DNA of 64,000 nucleotides from Cryptomeria japonica (taxonomy: Eukaryota > Streptophyta > Pinopsida > Cupressales > Cupressaceae). The translations under genes were made by a program, and so were the position numbers. The notes under the pieces were generated by a model. It was given only the letters and a program-made list of their open reading frames with translations. It did no database searches and was not told where the DNA came from. The stretch is taken from assembly GCF_030272615.1 (NCBI RefSeq), contig NC_081410.1, forward strand, positions 186,791,619 through 186,855,618, written 5' to 3'. Shown here one piece after another: positions 1 through 11,608 of this stretch; positions within the stretch are counted from its first letter, which is position 1, and each line of letters begins with the position of its first letter.

Positions 1-203
1 AAAGTTTTATTTTTTGGGGGTCTACGGGTTGGCTAGTGTGGGGATTCACAAACAATGCGGCGATATCAGCTTTGGATATCTCAAGATCCATGATCTCCTT
101 ATAAGACAAGCCATCTGCATATATATCTCTCATAAAATCTCACCACAAAAGAGTGGCATTGTGCTCCTCAATGATGATTTCTATACTCTTTATGATGGAC
201 ATG
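1..203 (-). pseudogene. Coding-like remnant left of the copia insertion
   Basis: Read on the minus strand, this stretch is open except for one TGA and encodes a plausible helical segment, including DFMRDIYADGLSYKEIMDLE. It lies outside the copia target duplication (AGGGG at 204-208). Its other half should therefore be the minus-strand open frame at 9386-9798. The two pieces do not join in one clean frame, so the host sequence had decayed or the join falls in a frame I cannot confirm. I do not recognise the family. It could be a fragment of another transposon rather than a plant gene. Confidence 0.3.
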
Positions 204-208
204 AGGGG

Positions 209-1366
209 TGTTGGTATTTGATCGAAGATTGCATTGATGAACTAATGTGTTCTCATTGATGTCAATTGTAATTGGTAATGATGTTGTTTTGCAACCAGTA
301 GGTGAGATAGTGAAGGGAACCAATATTACTTTAGAAGCAGTGAGATCAACCGGTAACCCTACCTTTTGATGTGTCAAACCCTAACCGATGAAGCTTGGTG
401 AATCGGTTGTATTGGTTTATGATCAAATGGTGAATGATAATGATTATGCCACATATGCATGTTGTATGTGATGAGTTTCAAGTTTTGTTTGGCACGTAGA
501 GATAATGGTTTTATCTTGGGAATGAGTGAATACATTGCATGAAGTGGAAACCATGTGATGAGTTACAGGATTCAATGAAGCGGTGATCAAGGAGCAGTCA
601 AGGTTGTCTTGAACAATGTGCAATGATTTCTATGTAATCTAACGATCATACTTGAACCGATTTGTTTGTAATCTCTATGAAATCTTAGGTTTGTGATGTG
701 TTACCGACCTATTGTTTTGCTTATAAGGTCGATGAGTTGTTTTGTTGTAGTGTTGGAAATTTTGGCTAAGTGTCAGTGTGATTGATTGTCGAACCAAAAG
801 GTGTATCTGTAGTATGTGAAGGCAGATAGGAGAATGAAAAGGATCTGATCAAGAAAAGTAGTGCTATTTACTAGATCACAAACCCCTGTTGTTCTCTAAC
901 AATTACAACAATCAAATCCCTTAACTGGGTAAGCTTTAACAAGATTAGTTCTTTCAAAATCCTCTAACCAGGTGATCCATTAGCTTGTATTTCAAATCCT
1001 CTATCGAGGTTACTCCTAACAGGGTATTGCTTCTAACAGGGCATTATAGTCAATCCCTTAACTGGGTAGTCCCTAACAAGAATTTTTGTAAATCTTTAAC
1101 AGGCTTGGCTCCTAATAGGGCAAACTTCAGAAGAGTTCAGAACTTTAGAAGAGTTCAAAATACTATTATTTTGATATGACAATCAACCGGTATACTTGAC
1201 AGTGCTATTGCAATTTATTACTCAGTGTTTGAACCAATTTGTTCAATGATTGACTTGTGAGTTTGTCTTCGAGTTTGGTGAAAGTTAAGACAATTTTCTA
1301 TCTATTGATTCACACCCCCCCCCACTCAGTAGTTTTCCGGATCTTTATTGATTTATCATATCATCA
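209..1366 (+). repeat. Copia 5' LTR (1158 bp)
   Basis: It matches 7996-9380 along its length, from TGTTGGTATTTGAT to CATATCATCA. It lacks a 237-bp segment present in the 3' LTR (8946-9182) and has a small local duplication of the AGAAGAGTTCAGA motif near 1130. The 3' third is studded with short related motifs such as CTAACAGGG and CTTAACTGGG, at least eight times between 900 and 1120. A run of nine to ten Cs near 1314-1323 lies just before the LTR end. Confidence 0.95.
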
Positions 1367-1367
1367 A

Positions 1368-1380
1368 TTGGTATCAGAGC
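1368..1380 (+). other. Primer-binding site (initiator tRNA-Met) of the copia element
   Basis: TTGGTATCAGAGC directly follows the 5' LTR end. It matches the standard plant retrotransposon site complementary to the 3' end of initiator tRNA-Met (TGGTATCAGAGC). Confidence 0.9.
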
Positions 1381-1436
1381 ATTTCAGGTCCTCTAGTGTC
1401 TAAGCCTAACAACTTGAGGTAAAGATGTAGAAGATC

Positions 1437-2010
1437 ATGATGAAGAAAGAAGGTCCGAAGTTTAATAGGGAAAACTATAAAATATGGAGTGATAGGATGA
1501 AAATCTATATCAAGTGTCTAGGAATTCAATACTGGGAACATGTTGTTACACAATATACTGCACGTAGTGGGACTATGTATGATGATCAAAAGAAAGAGCA
1601 ACAAGAGAATGATCAAGCATTCGAGGCCATAATACGTTCTTTGTCTAATTCATAGTATGTTGATGTCCATGGTCTAGAGATTGCTTATGATGTGTGGAAG
1701 AAACTTGAGGAAATATATAGCGGTGATGAGCATGTGAAGATCACCAAAGAAGAGAGCCTGAGAGGTAAATTTGATGACATGCAGATGGCTGAAGGTGAGA
1801 ATATTCAACAGTATGGTTAGAGGATCAAGGAGATAGTCAGTGAGATCAAGAGTGCTCATGGTAAAGTGGAGGATGCCACAGTGGTTAGTAAGGTGTTGAT
1901 AACCCTTCTACCAGTCTACGCTATCCAAGTTGCAACCATTCAGGAGATAAAGTCTATTGATAAAACTAAGGTAACTTTTGACTCCATCATTGGTAAACTT
2001 ACTGCATTTG
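1437..2010 (+). pseudogene. gag: Copia gag, interrupted 5' part
   Basis: This encodes the N-terminal part of a copia-type Gag, the structural protein that packages element RNA. The start has KFNRENYKIWSDRMKIYIKC, the hallmark of the copia gag family (DUF4219/UBN2), followed by a helical segment with VWKKLEEIYSG and LRGKFDDMQM. In-frame TAG codons occur at about 1653 and 1818; the second stands where relatives usually have glutamine (QYGQRIKE). The ATG at 1437 lies 57 bases after the primer-binding site. The frame is cut at 2010 by the gypsy LTR and resumes at 5880. Confidence 0.9.
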
Positions 2011-2828
2011 TGTAATACCCATCCTAGCGACTTTTCTTGGCATGGACATTATTTGTTATATTTGGTGATATTGGACTCTATATTTCCTTGTTAGAGTAGA
2101 TGATGAGACATATTTAGTTATATTTGCACCTTTATGGTTCAATATGTTATCTAATACATGAGTGAGTTAGGGGTTTCATTGGTTTATGTACATGATTTCA
2201 TTATGATAATCTTTTCATATGGCTGCTATATTATATGTTTATTATCTCGAGCTAACAATGCTAACCCAATCATGCTTGGAATAGATTATTATATGAGATA
2301 TCTGTAGGATGAGGAGAGGTAGTCGTAGTTACTCTACGGAGACCCACATGATGCCACACTCCCCCTACTTGTTTGTCATTTGTAGATGGATATATATTTC
2401 TATCGTTTCGGTGATGCAGGATTGCAGGTACTAGGCATCAACTCCACTTGGCTACATAGGTTTGAGCGTGCCTCTAAATCCTCGAATGTTGTTGTTGCGG
2501 AGATAACACAAAGGTTCCCACAAGTAAACCTATTGGACATAGGTCTCCCATTTAGGAAGATCACCCTATCTTGAAGGTTGGGCAATGTCATGTTTATGAT
2601 GGGTATTGGTTTGAGTATTTTGATTGGTTTTGATTTATGTTGTTCGTAATGATTTTTATATAATATTTGATTATATCTTTGATAGGATACCTACACATTA
2701 AATGACTTAAGTGGCTTATGTTATGTTGCATTAAAAAGATGAAACAAAAGTAATATAGATGTATTATGTTATATTCATGAACATATATATATTCTCATAT
2801 TCGCATATATGGGTGCACACATATATGG

Positions 2829-2865
<37 letters not shown>

Positions 2866-5800
2866 GTGTGTGTGTGTGTGTGTATGTGTAATATAAGATT
2901 TATTTTTATTAATTCTATATATATATAAAAAAGGATAAATTAAAAAGATTGAGGTTTAAAATAATGTTATCTTAGTCAATGAGTTTTGAACCTATGACTT
3001 CTCTTGTATGAGTTTTGATAGTTACCATTGAGCTATATGCATTATTTGAGATTTTTATTTAGCTATCTAGTATTTAGTATACTTATTTCCGTGGGGTATC
3101 TATTAAATTTTAAATAAACTATTATAGTTAGTGTTAATAAATAATACCAACCGTAGAGGTTGGAATGGTTGCTTCCCGTAAAACAACCTTTCCAACTATA
3201 CAAGTTGGTATTATAAATTGAAGTTTGTATTTTGGAGGAAGGGGTTGGTATTTTCTGGGAAGATAAATCAGAAGAAATTTGAAGGTTTAGGAGCAGGAAG
3301 AGAGATTTTCATAGGAAGGGGTTGTATTTTTCCTTGTTCTTTCTCAAAATATTTTCTCCCCAGGACCCAAGGTAGGCCTCATTCAAGGAAGAATCCATGT
3401 GGCTTGCTTGTATTGTGATCTTTGTGCTATATGTTATGCTTGCATAATTTAAATGAATATTAGATGAAAATTTAAATTTAAAAATCTGAATATTATTTTG
3501 GAAATACTTTCTTCTGCTTCTTTCCTTGTTTGTGTAAGGGATATGCTTTGGTTGGAAAATTCAATTTGGAGAAAATGAGTGTCATGTTGGGGAGTACTGA
3601 CTCTTGTATTTATTTTTATTTTTATTTTTTATATAGAAATTATTTATGATCTGTAGTGATTCAAATATAAAAATACATCTGTAATTAAATACCATATCTC
3701 AACCAACAACTATTCTTCAATTGTCAAGTATCAACCCAACAAACAAGATTTCCATTCTTATGATTGCCCCAGTTTTGATAGTTCTGATTCTGTTATTCAT
3801 AACTTTCATTACAGATAATATTTTTCAAATCGCTTTAGTGAAAACGTAGAAATCTAGGTGTACTAAAACATATCAAAATTTTAGGGAAATTCAACGGTTA
3901 GTTTGAATGTTAAGTTCCCCATACCGAGACTAATTTTCTGTCAATAAAAACTCAAAAAAAAATCATTGTTTGTGTCACTAGGGCATCAAATATCTCCCTC
4001 AAACTAAAACTAAATGATTCTAAAATAAATGGATATGAAAGATAACTCCAGATATTATAATAATTCAAAATATTTCATCTTTTAATGGTTTAAAATGAAT
4101 TTATGAACATACTCTTTTACACAACTCTATCAAAGAGGGTTTTAAATAGTCTTAAGAAAATTTATTTAAACTTTTATTATAATCTTTGGTTGAGGCTAAA
4201 AATTATTTCAAATTAAATATTAATCATTATACTATTTTCTCAAATAAATTTTAGTCTTCACTCAAACCATTTATCAAGATAAATATCTATTAAACAACAA
4301 GGAAACATGGTTCAAATTTATGGGTTTTTGCGTTGTTCTTTGGGTTGCTTTTCCTTCCTAGGGGTTTGGGTGCTTTCTATAGTAGGCACCTCTATTTTAA
4401 AGACCTCTAATTCATGTATGTGAGGTGTTCATGCTAAAAAAAATATATAAGTGTTTTATATATGTTATGCATTGGCCACCTCCTTCTCATGCTTGATTGT
4501 TGCTTAGAGATAATTGTCAGACTCATCCTTATGGTTTGGAGGACATGGGAGAGTACTTGAACTTATATGCTGATTGTGTGAGATGAATTATTTTTTTTAT
4601 TTTATGGATGTTTGAGTAGGGTAACTAGATACCCTAGGTGGGTGGCTCACTATAGGTTGTCAAGACTTGAAGTGGTTGCTAGGAGATCCTATGAGTGGGT
4701 TTAATTCAAGTGATAACCTTTTTAAAATGAACTCGGGTTGGGTTGGGCTATAACACACTAATACAAGATAAATGATTATTTTAGTCCATATAGTCCTGTT
4801 GGAGTACCACAACCATTGTTACAAGCTTGGTGGATCCTTTTGAGAGGGGACCACGGTACATGATAGGCAGGGTGGATCCCGACATTAAGGCTATATGATG
4901 ACACCCACCTTGTAGGTGTTCTAGTTCTCTCTCTCTTGTGATGTTATTTGATGTTGTTATGTGATATGTGGTTCTTGTTTATTGTTTTGGGGAATTAGGT
5001 CTCATGGCCTTAGTATTGCCCTAGTACTTGCATGGACCTTGGTTTTATTTCCTAGCACGGGGGAGTGGACCTTTGTGGTTCCACGTGGTTGGGTGGTAAA
5101 TATTTTTCGAGGTGTGTTCGTGATCTCTTTTGATGATGCTTCTTGATCCTTGGTTGAAGATGTTGAAGACTTTGCTTTTGAACTAGTACATTCAAATATT
5201 GTAAAGATTATTTGTAAGCCATGAATGGCCTTATAGTAAACATGTAATTTTATGAAAAGCATTGTAAAAGGGAGGGTAGTTTATAGGAACTATGATAAGG
5301 GATGATTACTTTGTATTTGAAACAATGTTTTTAAAAGTTATGTTACCTTCCTATCCTATCTCTTTATGAACTTATTGTGTTGTTATTAAAATTGAGTAGA
5401 AGGCATTAATAGAAACTACAATTGCATTATTATATATGTTGTTATCAAATGAAAAGTATTAATTGCATGGATGTTGTAAATAATAATCAAGGGGAAAATT
5501 ATGCAAAGGATAGTTATTCATTCTATAGTGGGAATGGGATTATGGAAATAGGATTGTTATGTACTTTTACTTTGGTCTCAAATGAAATAATAAAAGCTTT
5601 GTAGCATATCAGATAGATAGTAAAGTTAATGTGTTGTGAAATATTACATCATGCTCAAAATTAAGAAGATCATTGTATGTTTATTGTATGCACATTATGT
5701 TATGTGTTAAGCTGTTATATCTTTCAATTATGTTGATGAACATTAAAGGGAACCTATAAGGGCATTAAGTATGTTTACTTTCTAGAAGTGGTAGATATGT

Positions 5801-5879
5801 ATGTTATATTAAAAAAAAATTGTAGCATATTTTGGAACTTTTGTTCTTGTCCTATCGGGTTCCTTGGCTGGGCATGACA
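2011..5879 (+). mobile_element. Gypsy solo LTR A (3.87 kb) inside copia gag
   Basis: It starts TGTAATACCC and ends GGGCATGACA. It is flanked by a perfect 5-bp duplication ATTTG (2006-2010 and 5880-5884), and removing it restores the copia gag frame. It shares landmarks with the other long LTRs here: the box near 2428-2465 (GCATCAACTCCACTTGG), a late block near 4620-4720, and the U5-side block near 5055-5095 (GTGGTTGGGTGGTAAAT). It contains (TA)n and (TG)n tracts at about 2829-2884 and no coding domain. A solo LTR forms when the two LTRs of a full element recombine. Confidence 0.93.
3145..3215 (+). repeat. Hairpin cluster in LTR A
   Basis: Two overlapping inverted repeats are visible. One is CCAACC-loop-GGTTGG. 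The larger has arms GTTGGAATGGTTG and CAACCTTTCCAAC (12 of 13 pairing) around a short loop. A further GTTGG unit follows. TATAAAT just downstream (about 3211-3217) could be a TATA box, but that is speculative. Confidence 0.6.
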
Positions 5880-7635
5880 ATTTGAATTAAATGGTTATGA
5901 TGGTAGTGCTCAGAAATCTGAATCTGCATTTAGAGCTTCAGTTTCTAACCCACCTGTGAGGAAAAGAAGAGATGTTAGTCATATTTATGAGTCTAGATTC
6001 TGCAGAAGAAGATGATGATAGTGAGGAAGAAGAACTTGAAGATAATGATCATGTTATTCCAAGGTATGTGAGACTCAATCATAATCCTGACCAGGTTATT
6101 GGAGATAAAGATGCTGGAGTGTTAACTAGAAGAATAATTAGAGAGAATTCTTGTATGATCTCCACTATTGAGCCTAGAACTACTAAGGAAGCCTTTGGAG
6201 ATGATCACTGGATAAAAGCTATGGAAGAGGAGCTTGACCAGATTGAGAAGAATAATACATGGACCCTAGTACCTAGACCAGTGAATAAAAATGTGATAGG
6301 CACTAAATGGGTATTCGGAAATAAAATGAATGAAGATGGAGTAGTAGTTAGAAACAAAGCTAGATGGGTATGCAAAGGTTATACACATAAAGAAGGAGTA
6401 GACTATGGCGAGACATTTGCACCAGTTGCTAGATTGGAAGGTGTTAGGACTCTACTTGCTTTTGCAACATATAGGGGATTCAAAGTATATCAGATGGATG
6501 TGAAGTCAACATTTCTAAATGGAATACTGGAAGAGGAAGTATACATTGAACAACCAGATGGTTATGCTTTGACTGATGCAAAGGATATGGTGTGTAAACT
6601 ACACAAGGAACTATACAGTTTGAAGAAAGCACCAAGAGAATGGTATGAAAGACTACATTCACACCTGATGAAGATAGGTTTCCAAAGAACCAGTGAAGAC
6701 AATAATATATATTTGAAGAATGAAGGAGATAAGATACTAGTTAGTGAAGTGTTTGTGGATGATATTATATTTGAAGGAAATGATGACATGAGTGATGACT
6801 TTGCAAATGAGATGAAAAGTGAATTTGAAATGTCTCTAGTAGGAGAGATAAAATTCTTCATAGCTTTGCAAATTCAGCAGATGAAGAGTGGTATTTTTAT
6901 CACACAATCCAAATATGAGAAATAAGTGTTGAAGACATTTGGAATGAGTGACTGTAAACCAGTTGGGACACCAATGGTTATAGGTTGTAAATTGTCTAAG
7001 GAGGATGATGTTGCATCCATTGATGAAAAGGAGTACAGATCAATGATAGGGAAATTGCATTATGTTGTTCATAATAGACCAGATATTGCTCATGCAGTTG
7101 GTTTAGTTGCCAGATTTCAAAAGAACCCAAAGGAAACACACATGATTGCAACTAAAAGGATATTCAAATATTTGAAAGGTACTATTGATTATGGATTATG
7201 GTATCCATATGCAGGTAACTTTGATTTGAAGGTTTATACAGATGCAGACAGGGCAAAAATGTTGATGACAGGCAGACCACAACTGGTGGCGCTGAAGCTG
7301 AATATGTTGCAGCGTATATGAATTGTACCCATGCAATCTGGATGAAACACATTTTGGAAGGATTCAAGTTGAAGATCACATAACCAGTAAAGATTTTATA
7401 TGATAACACCAGTGTAATAAATATCTCAAAGAAACCGGTGTTGCATGCTAGAACCAAGCATATTGAGCTGAAATATCATTTCTTGAGGGATAAAGTGCAA
7501 AGTAAAGATGTGTTACTGGAGCATGTATCTACTAAGGAGCAGCTAGTGGATATCTTTACTAAACATGTACCTAAGACTAATTTTGAGTATCTTAGAGGTC
7601 AGCTAGGGGTTGTGCCCCTACATGAGGTCAATTGA
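5880..7635 (+). pseudogene. pol: Copia gag tail fused by deletion to pol (RT and RNase H)
   Basis: At 5880-5965 the gag frame continues after the nested LTR, then jumps to the acidic linker that normally precedes RT, so the zinc knuckle, protease and integrase are lost. From about 6150 to 6925 comes the copia reverse transcriptase (RVT_2): W-IKAMEEELDQIEKNNTW, KARWVCKGYTHKEGVDY, QMDVKSTFLNG and the catalytic FVDD at 6752-6763. A TAA at 6923 interrupts it. From 6926 to about 7255 it runs to YTDAD, the first part of RNase H. An out-of-frame deletion near 7255-7290 removes the centre of RNase H. The conserved C-terminus (RTKHIELKYHFLRDK, STKEQLVDIFTK, FEYLRGQLGV) is intact at 7438-7635. Confidence 0.93.
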
Positions 7636-7995
7636 GCAGATGTGGAAGACATCAGTCCAAGAGCTAATTGAAGAATCTTGAACCAGGATTGGTGTAGAGT
7701 GGAGTTACTCCACAGGGGGAGCATCAAGTTGCAGATCATTGATGCAAAACAATGAAGTATGACACTGCATGTTTTACTTTCACTTTGGCATTGTTGTCAA
7801 AGGGTGAGAAGAAATTTATGATTATGGAGAAGAACTATAGCTAGTTACCAGTTTAAGACATGGAGACTCAGTTTAAGGAGAGTACATTGTAAAATGTAAA
7901 CCAGGATTCCTATACCTGTGTATGTGCATTACTCTCAATCATCACAATCAAAGAGTATTTATATTTGTATTGCTATCAATGCCAAAGGGGGAGAT
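7636..7995 (+). other. Copia 3' untranslated region with polypurine tract
   Basis: This is non-coding sequence after the pol stop. It ends in the purine run AAAGGGGGAGA at about 7984-7994, immediately before the 3' LTR. This is the expected priming site for plus-strand DNA. A second G-rich run (CAGGGGGAGC) lies near 7713-7722. Confidence 0.85.
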
Positions 7996-9380
7996 TGTTG
8001 GTATTTGATTGAAGATTGCATTGATGAACTAATGTGTTGTCATTGATGTCAATTGTAACCAGTAATGATGTTGTTTTTCAACCGATAGGTGAGCTAGTGA
8101 AGGGAACTGATATTACTTTAGAAGCAGTGAGATCAACCGACAACCCTACCTGTTGATGTGCCAAATCCTAACTGATGGAGCTTGGTGAATCAGTTGTATT
8201 GGTTTATGATCAAATGGTGAACGATAATGATTATGCCACGTATGCATGTTGTATGTGATGAGTTTCAAGTGTTTTTTGGAGCGTAGAGATAATGGTTTTA
8301 TCTTGGGAATGAGCGAATACATTGCATGAAGAGGAAACCACGTGATGAGTTACAGGATTCAATGAAGCAGTGATCAAAGAGCTGTCGAGGTTGTCTTGAA
8401 CAATGTGCAATGATTTCTATGTAATCTAACAGTCATACTTGAACTGATTTTTTTGTAATCTCTATGAGATCTTAGGTTTGTGATGTGTTACCGACCTATT
8501 GTTTTGCTTATAAGGTCGATGAGTTGTTTTGTTGTAGTGTTGGCAATTTTGGTTAAGTGTCAGTGTGATTGATTGCTGAACCAGAAGGTGTATTTGTAGT
8601 ATGTGTGAAGGAAGATAGGAGAATAAAAAGGATTTGATCAAGAAGAGTATTGCTATTTACCATATCAACAAACCCCTGTTGTTCTCTAACAATTACAACA
8701 GTCAAATCCCTTAACTAGGTAAGCTTTAACATGCTTAGTGCTTTCTAAATCCTCTAACCAGGTGATCCATTAGCTTGGATTTCAAATCCTCTATCGAGGT
8801 TACTCCTAACATGTTCTAACAGGGCATTATAGTCATACCCTTAACCGGGTGGTCCCTAACAGGATCTGTTCCTAACAGGACCTTTTGTAAACCTTTAACA
8901 GGCTTGGCTCCTAACAGGGCAAACTTTAGAAGAGTTCAGAATACTTGTGGGTATTCATCCCCAACATGGTTTTTCCCATTTGGGTTTCCATGTCAAAAAT
9001 CATTGTGTCAAGTGGTGAATGGTTTTTGTGGTTATGTTTGCTATGGTTAATTTGTTTAACTATTAAATCCACTTAGTTATGTTAAGATGACCAACAGTAA
9101 TTTGAAATGTGCTTTTACTATTGTCAGTAAGGTATTTTGATGTTTTGGTTAAATGGTTTGGGAGTTTTAGATCTGTTATACTATTATTCAGCTATGACAG
9201 TCAACCGATATACTTGATAGTGCTATTTTAGTTTATTACTCAGTGTTTGAACTAGTTCGTTCAGTGATTGACTTGTGAGATTGTCTTCAAGTTTGTTGAA
9301 AGTTAAGTCAGTTTTCTATATACTGATTCACCCCCCCTCTCAGTAGTTGTCCGGATCCTTATTGATTCATCATATCATCA
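7996..9380 (+). repeat. Copia 3' LTR (1385 bp)
   Basis: It begins TGTTGGTATTTGATTG and ends CATATCATCA, then AGGGG. It is longer than the 5' LTR mainly because it keeps the 8946-9182 segment. Numerous substitutions separate the two LTRs, so the insertion is not recent. CTAACAGG-type motifs recur between 8700 and 8930. Confidence 0.95.
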
Positions 9381-9385
9381 AGGGG

Positions 9386-9798
9386 ATCAAACATTGGGTT
9401 TAGATGTGGGATCCTACGATAGACATCTGCAATCCCCTCAATTGGTTCAAATTTTGTGCAATTAAATCCTGAATTGAGGGTGGGTTTGGCAAATGAAGGT
9501 TTTGTGTAGGAGGGTTTGGTTGTTGCGGTTGTGGTTGATCAATGTTTTCACTGCTATCCCCCATTTTTAACCTAATTGAATGTAAATAATTGAATTTAGT
9601 TAACAAATTTGAACAATTTTGTATTTGATTTAAAAAAAACATAGTTTTCATTAAAAAAGATATATTTTGAATGAAAAAGAAATAAGAATTAAAAAGCATG
9701 CAAAAATTTGAATGAAAATGATGAAAAATAATAGAAATCCCACCTTTTATTGGATTTTTTTTGCAAAAATGGGTCACACAATCGGATATTGGGTCCAA
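9386..9798 (-). pseudogene. Coding-like remnant right of the copia insertion (Pro/Gln-rich)
   Basis: A minus-strand open frame ends at 9400. The most plausible start is the internal ATG at 9564 (MGDSSEN), giving about 54 residues rich in proline, glutamine and asparagine (QPQPQQPNPPTQN). The longer frame up to 9798 encodes Phe-rich, low-complexity sequence and is probably not coding. It stops just before the copia target duplication, so the insertion may have split a host reading frame whose rest is at 1-203. I do not recognise the family. Confidence 0.3.
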
Positions 9799-9829
9799 CT
9801 GGATATCGGATTTGCTTGAATTCGTGCAA

Positions 9830-9855
9830 CCCGTGGGTTAAAAATAACCCATGGG
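9830..9855. repeat. Inverted repeat (hairpin)
   Basis: Arms CCCGTGGGTTA (9830-9840) and TAACCCATGGG (9845-9855) pair with one mismatch around AAAA. Copies of the octamer TCGGATAT and its variants surround it (9781-9810, 9890-9900, 10345-10370). Confidence 0.7.
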
Positions 9856-9929
9856 CTGTCACAGTTCTCTTTTATTGTCTCAAAGAAATTGGATATTCGA
9901 TTTTGATAGTTAAATTATTTTAAAATAAC

Positions 9930-10320
9930 AATATATATTATATAATATAATAATATATTATATAATATATTATTATATGATATATTATGTATTATATAAT
10001 ATATAATATAATATAATAATATATTATATAATACATATTATATAATATATAATATAATATAATATAATATATAATATAATATTATATAATATATAATATA
10101 ATATAATATTATATATTATATAATATATATAATATAATAAAATAATATATTATATATTACATATTATATAATATATAATATTATATTATATTATATATTA
10201 TATAATATATATAATATAATATAATAATATATTATATATTAGATAATATAATATATAATATATAATATATTATATTATATATTATATAATATATAATGTA
10301 TTATATAATATATAATTTAT
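9930..10320. repeat. TATAATATA-type AT-only repeat (about 390 bp)
   Basis: This is nearly pure A/T, built from irregular TATAATATA and ATATTATATAAT units, largely self-complementary. It is likely to form cruciforms and easily misassembled. No gene is present. Confidence 0.95.
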
Positions 10321-11608
10321 TTTTTAATTTAAAATTACCTATAAAAATCGGATATTATCGGATATCCGATTTGCCCAGGTGTTTACCATGCCAAGGTGTA
10401 CTGACACCCATGCCAAGCGAAAAGTCAACACAGATTTCGCGTTTTTAGGTGAGTGGAAAAGGTTATTCTATTCACATCGCCACTTTTTGGCCCCCCATGA
10501 TCCTGCACTAACCCATAGGATATTTGTGAAATGATATTATTAATTTTCTACACCTTAAAAATATTTGAGAAATAAGTGATACTTTGAATAGGTTGAATCT
10601 ACTCAATTAACTTTTGAAAAACAAAAAGAGCTAATTTTCTCATATCTTGTACTTGTAAATCATAAATTCTTCATTACATTTTGTTATACTATATGATGGA
10701 TCAAAAGAATTAGGATAATACCAACTCGCTCAAGATTAGGATCTCATCAACTCACTCAATGTCATCCAAAAAGCAAGACACACTAACAAAGGAAAACATA
10801 AGGCACACAAAAAAAACCAAAACAAACGAAAGGGACACAAAAAATGTGAGTATAAAAACAAGGGCTCTGTGTCATTTAGTCGAATAGACCTCAATATCAA
10901 AGATTGTGTCAACCACTAAGTATCATCCTTAGAATGCTATTGCAAAACCATGAGTGGACTTCTAGAAATAGATAAGAGCATACACCATTGAGATGAGATT
11001 TCATGGTCTAGAAATTAGGAAGTTGTGTTATACTAGGGATCCACACACATGCCATAAATTCCATTGACCAACAATTTGTGTTATGTTGGGTGATTCATCT
11101 ATATGACACGGATTCCATTGGAAAACAAGTTGTCTTATGTTCGGTGATCCTATTATGTTGTGTTATTTGTGTATTGAAACAAACAATCACACTAGCAAGC
11201 CACACAATGAGAAACACGAAGGCCTCTATGTCCCCCCATAATATGCTAGCATATTGCAATCTTGATATCTTAAGGATAAGAGAGATATCCATATCAAGGA
11301 TATACACCTTCAAAACCAAGAAGATATTCTTTTCAAAATTATGTAGTAATAATAGGCGGTTACATTTTTATAACATAATATGGTAGTGTATGAGGATCTC
11401 AAGTGGCTTGCTCCTAGGAATATCAACATTGGATATGTTCCCCAACATAAATACATGTTGCAAGTAGAGTCCAAAAATGTAAACCTAGTAACAAAAAAAT
11501 GTGAGGGACTGACAAAGGATTGCATAGTGTAAGTAGACTTAGTGTTATTGATATTTCTATGTGTGGTAAGGAAAAAAAATTATTTGATGTTATAGAAAAA
11601 TAATTTAT
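10321..11608. other. No recognisable gene
   Basis: This is AT-rich intergenic sequence. Short open frames at 11078-11386 and on the opposite strand lack any motif and overlap one another. Continuous homology to the LTR families elsewhere in the window is not obvious. Confidence 0.6.

Larger units (their letters stand above)
209..9380 (+). mobile_element. Ty1/copia LTR retrotransposon, degenerate, with nested insertion
   Basis: The boundaries are exact. LTRs begin TGTTGG and end TCATCA, the primer-binding site follows the 5' LTR, a polypurine tract precedes the 3' LTR, and a perfect 5-bp duplication AGGGG sits at 204-208 and 9381-9385. Without the nested gypsy LTR at 2011-5879 and one duplication copy, the element is about 5.3 kb. 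Gag, the RT domain and the C-terminal end of RNase H remain. The gag zinc knuckle, protease and integrase are missing, apparently through one internal deletion near 5965. In-frame stops and an RNase H deletion make it non-functional. The family assignment rests on the copia-type RT and the conserved copia C-terminus. Confidence 0.95.

Noticed and set aside
9930-10320. Possible centromeric satellite or replication origin
   Set aside because: Irregular AT-only sequence without a fixed unit; no evidence of either role.
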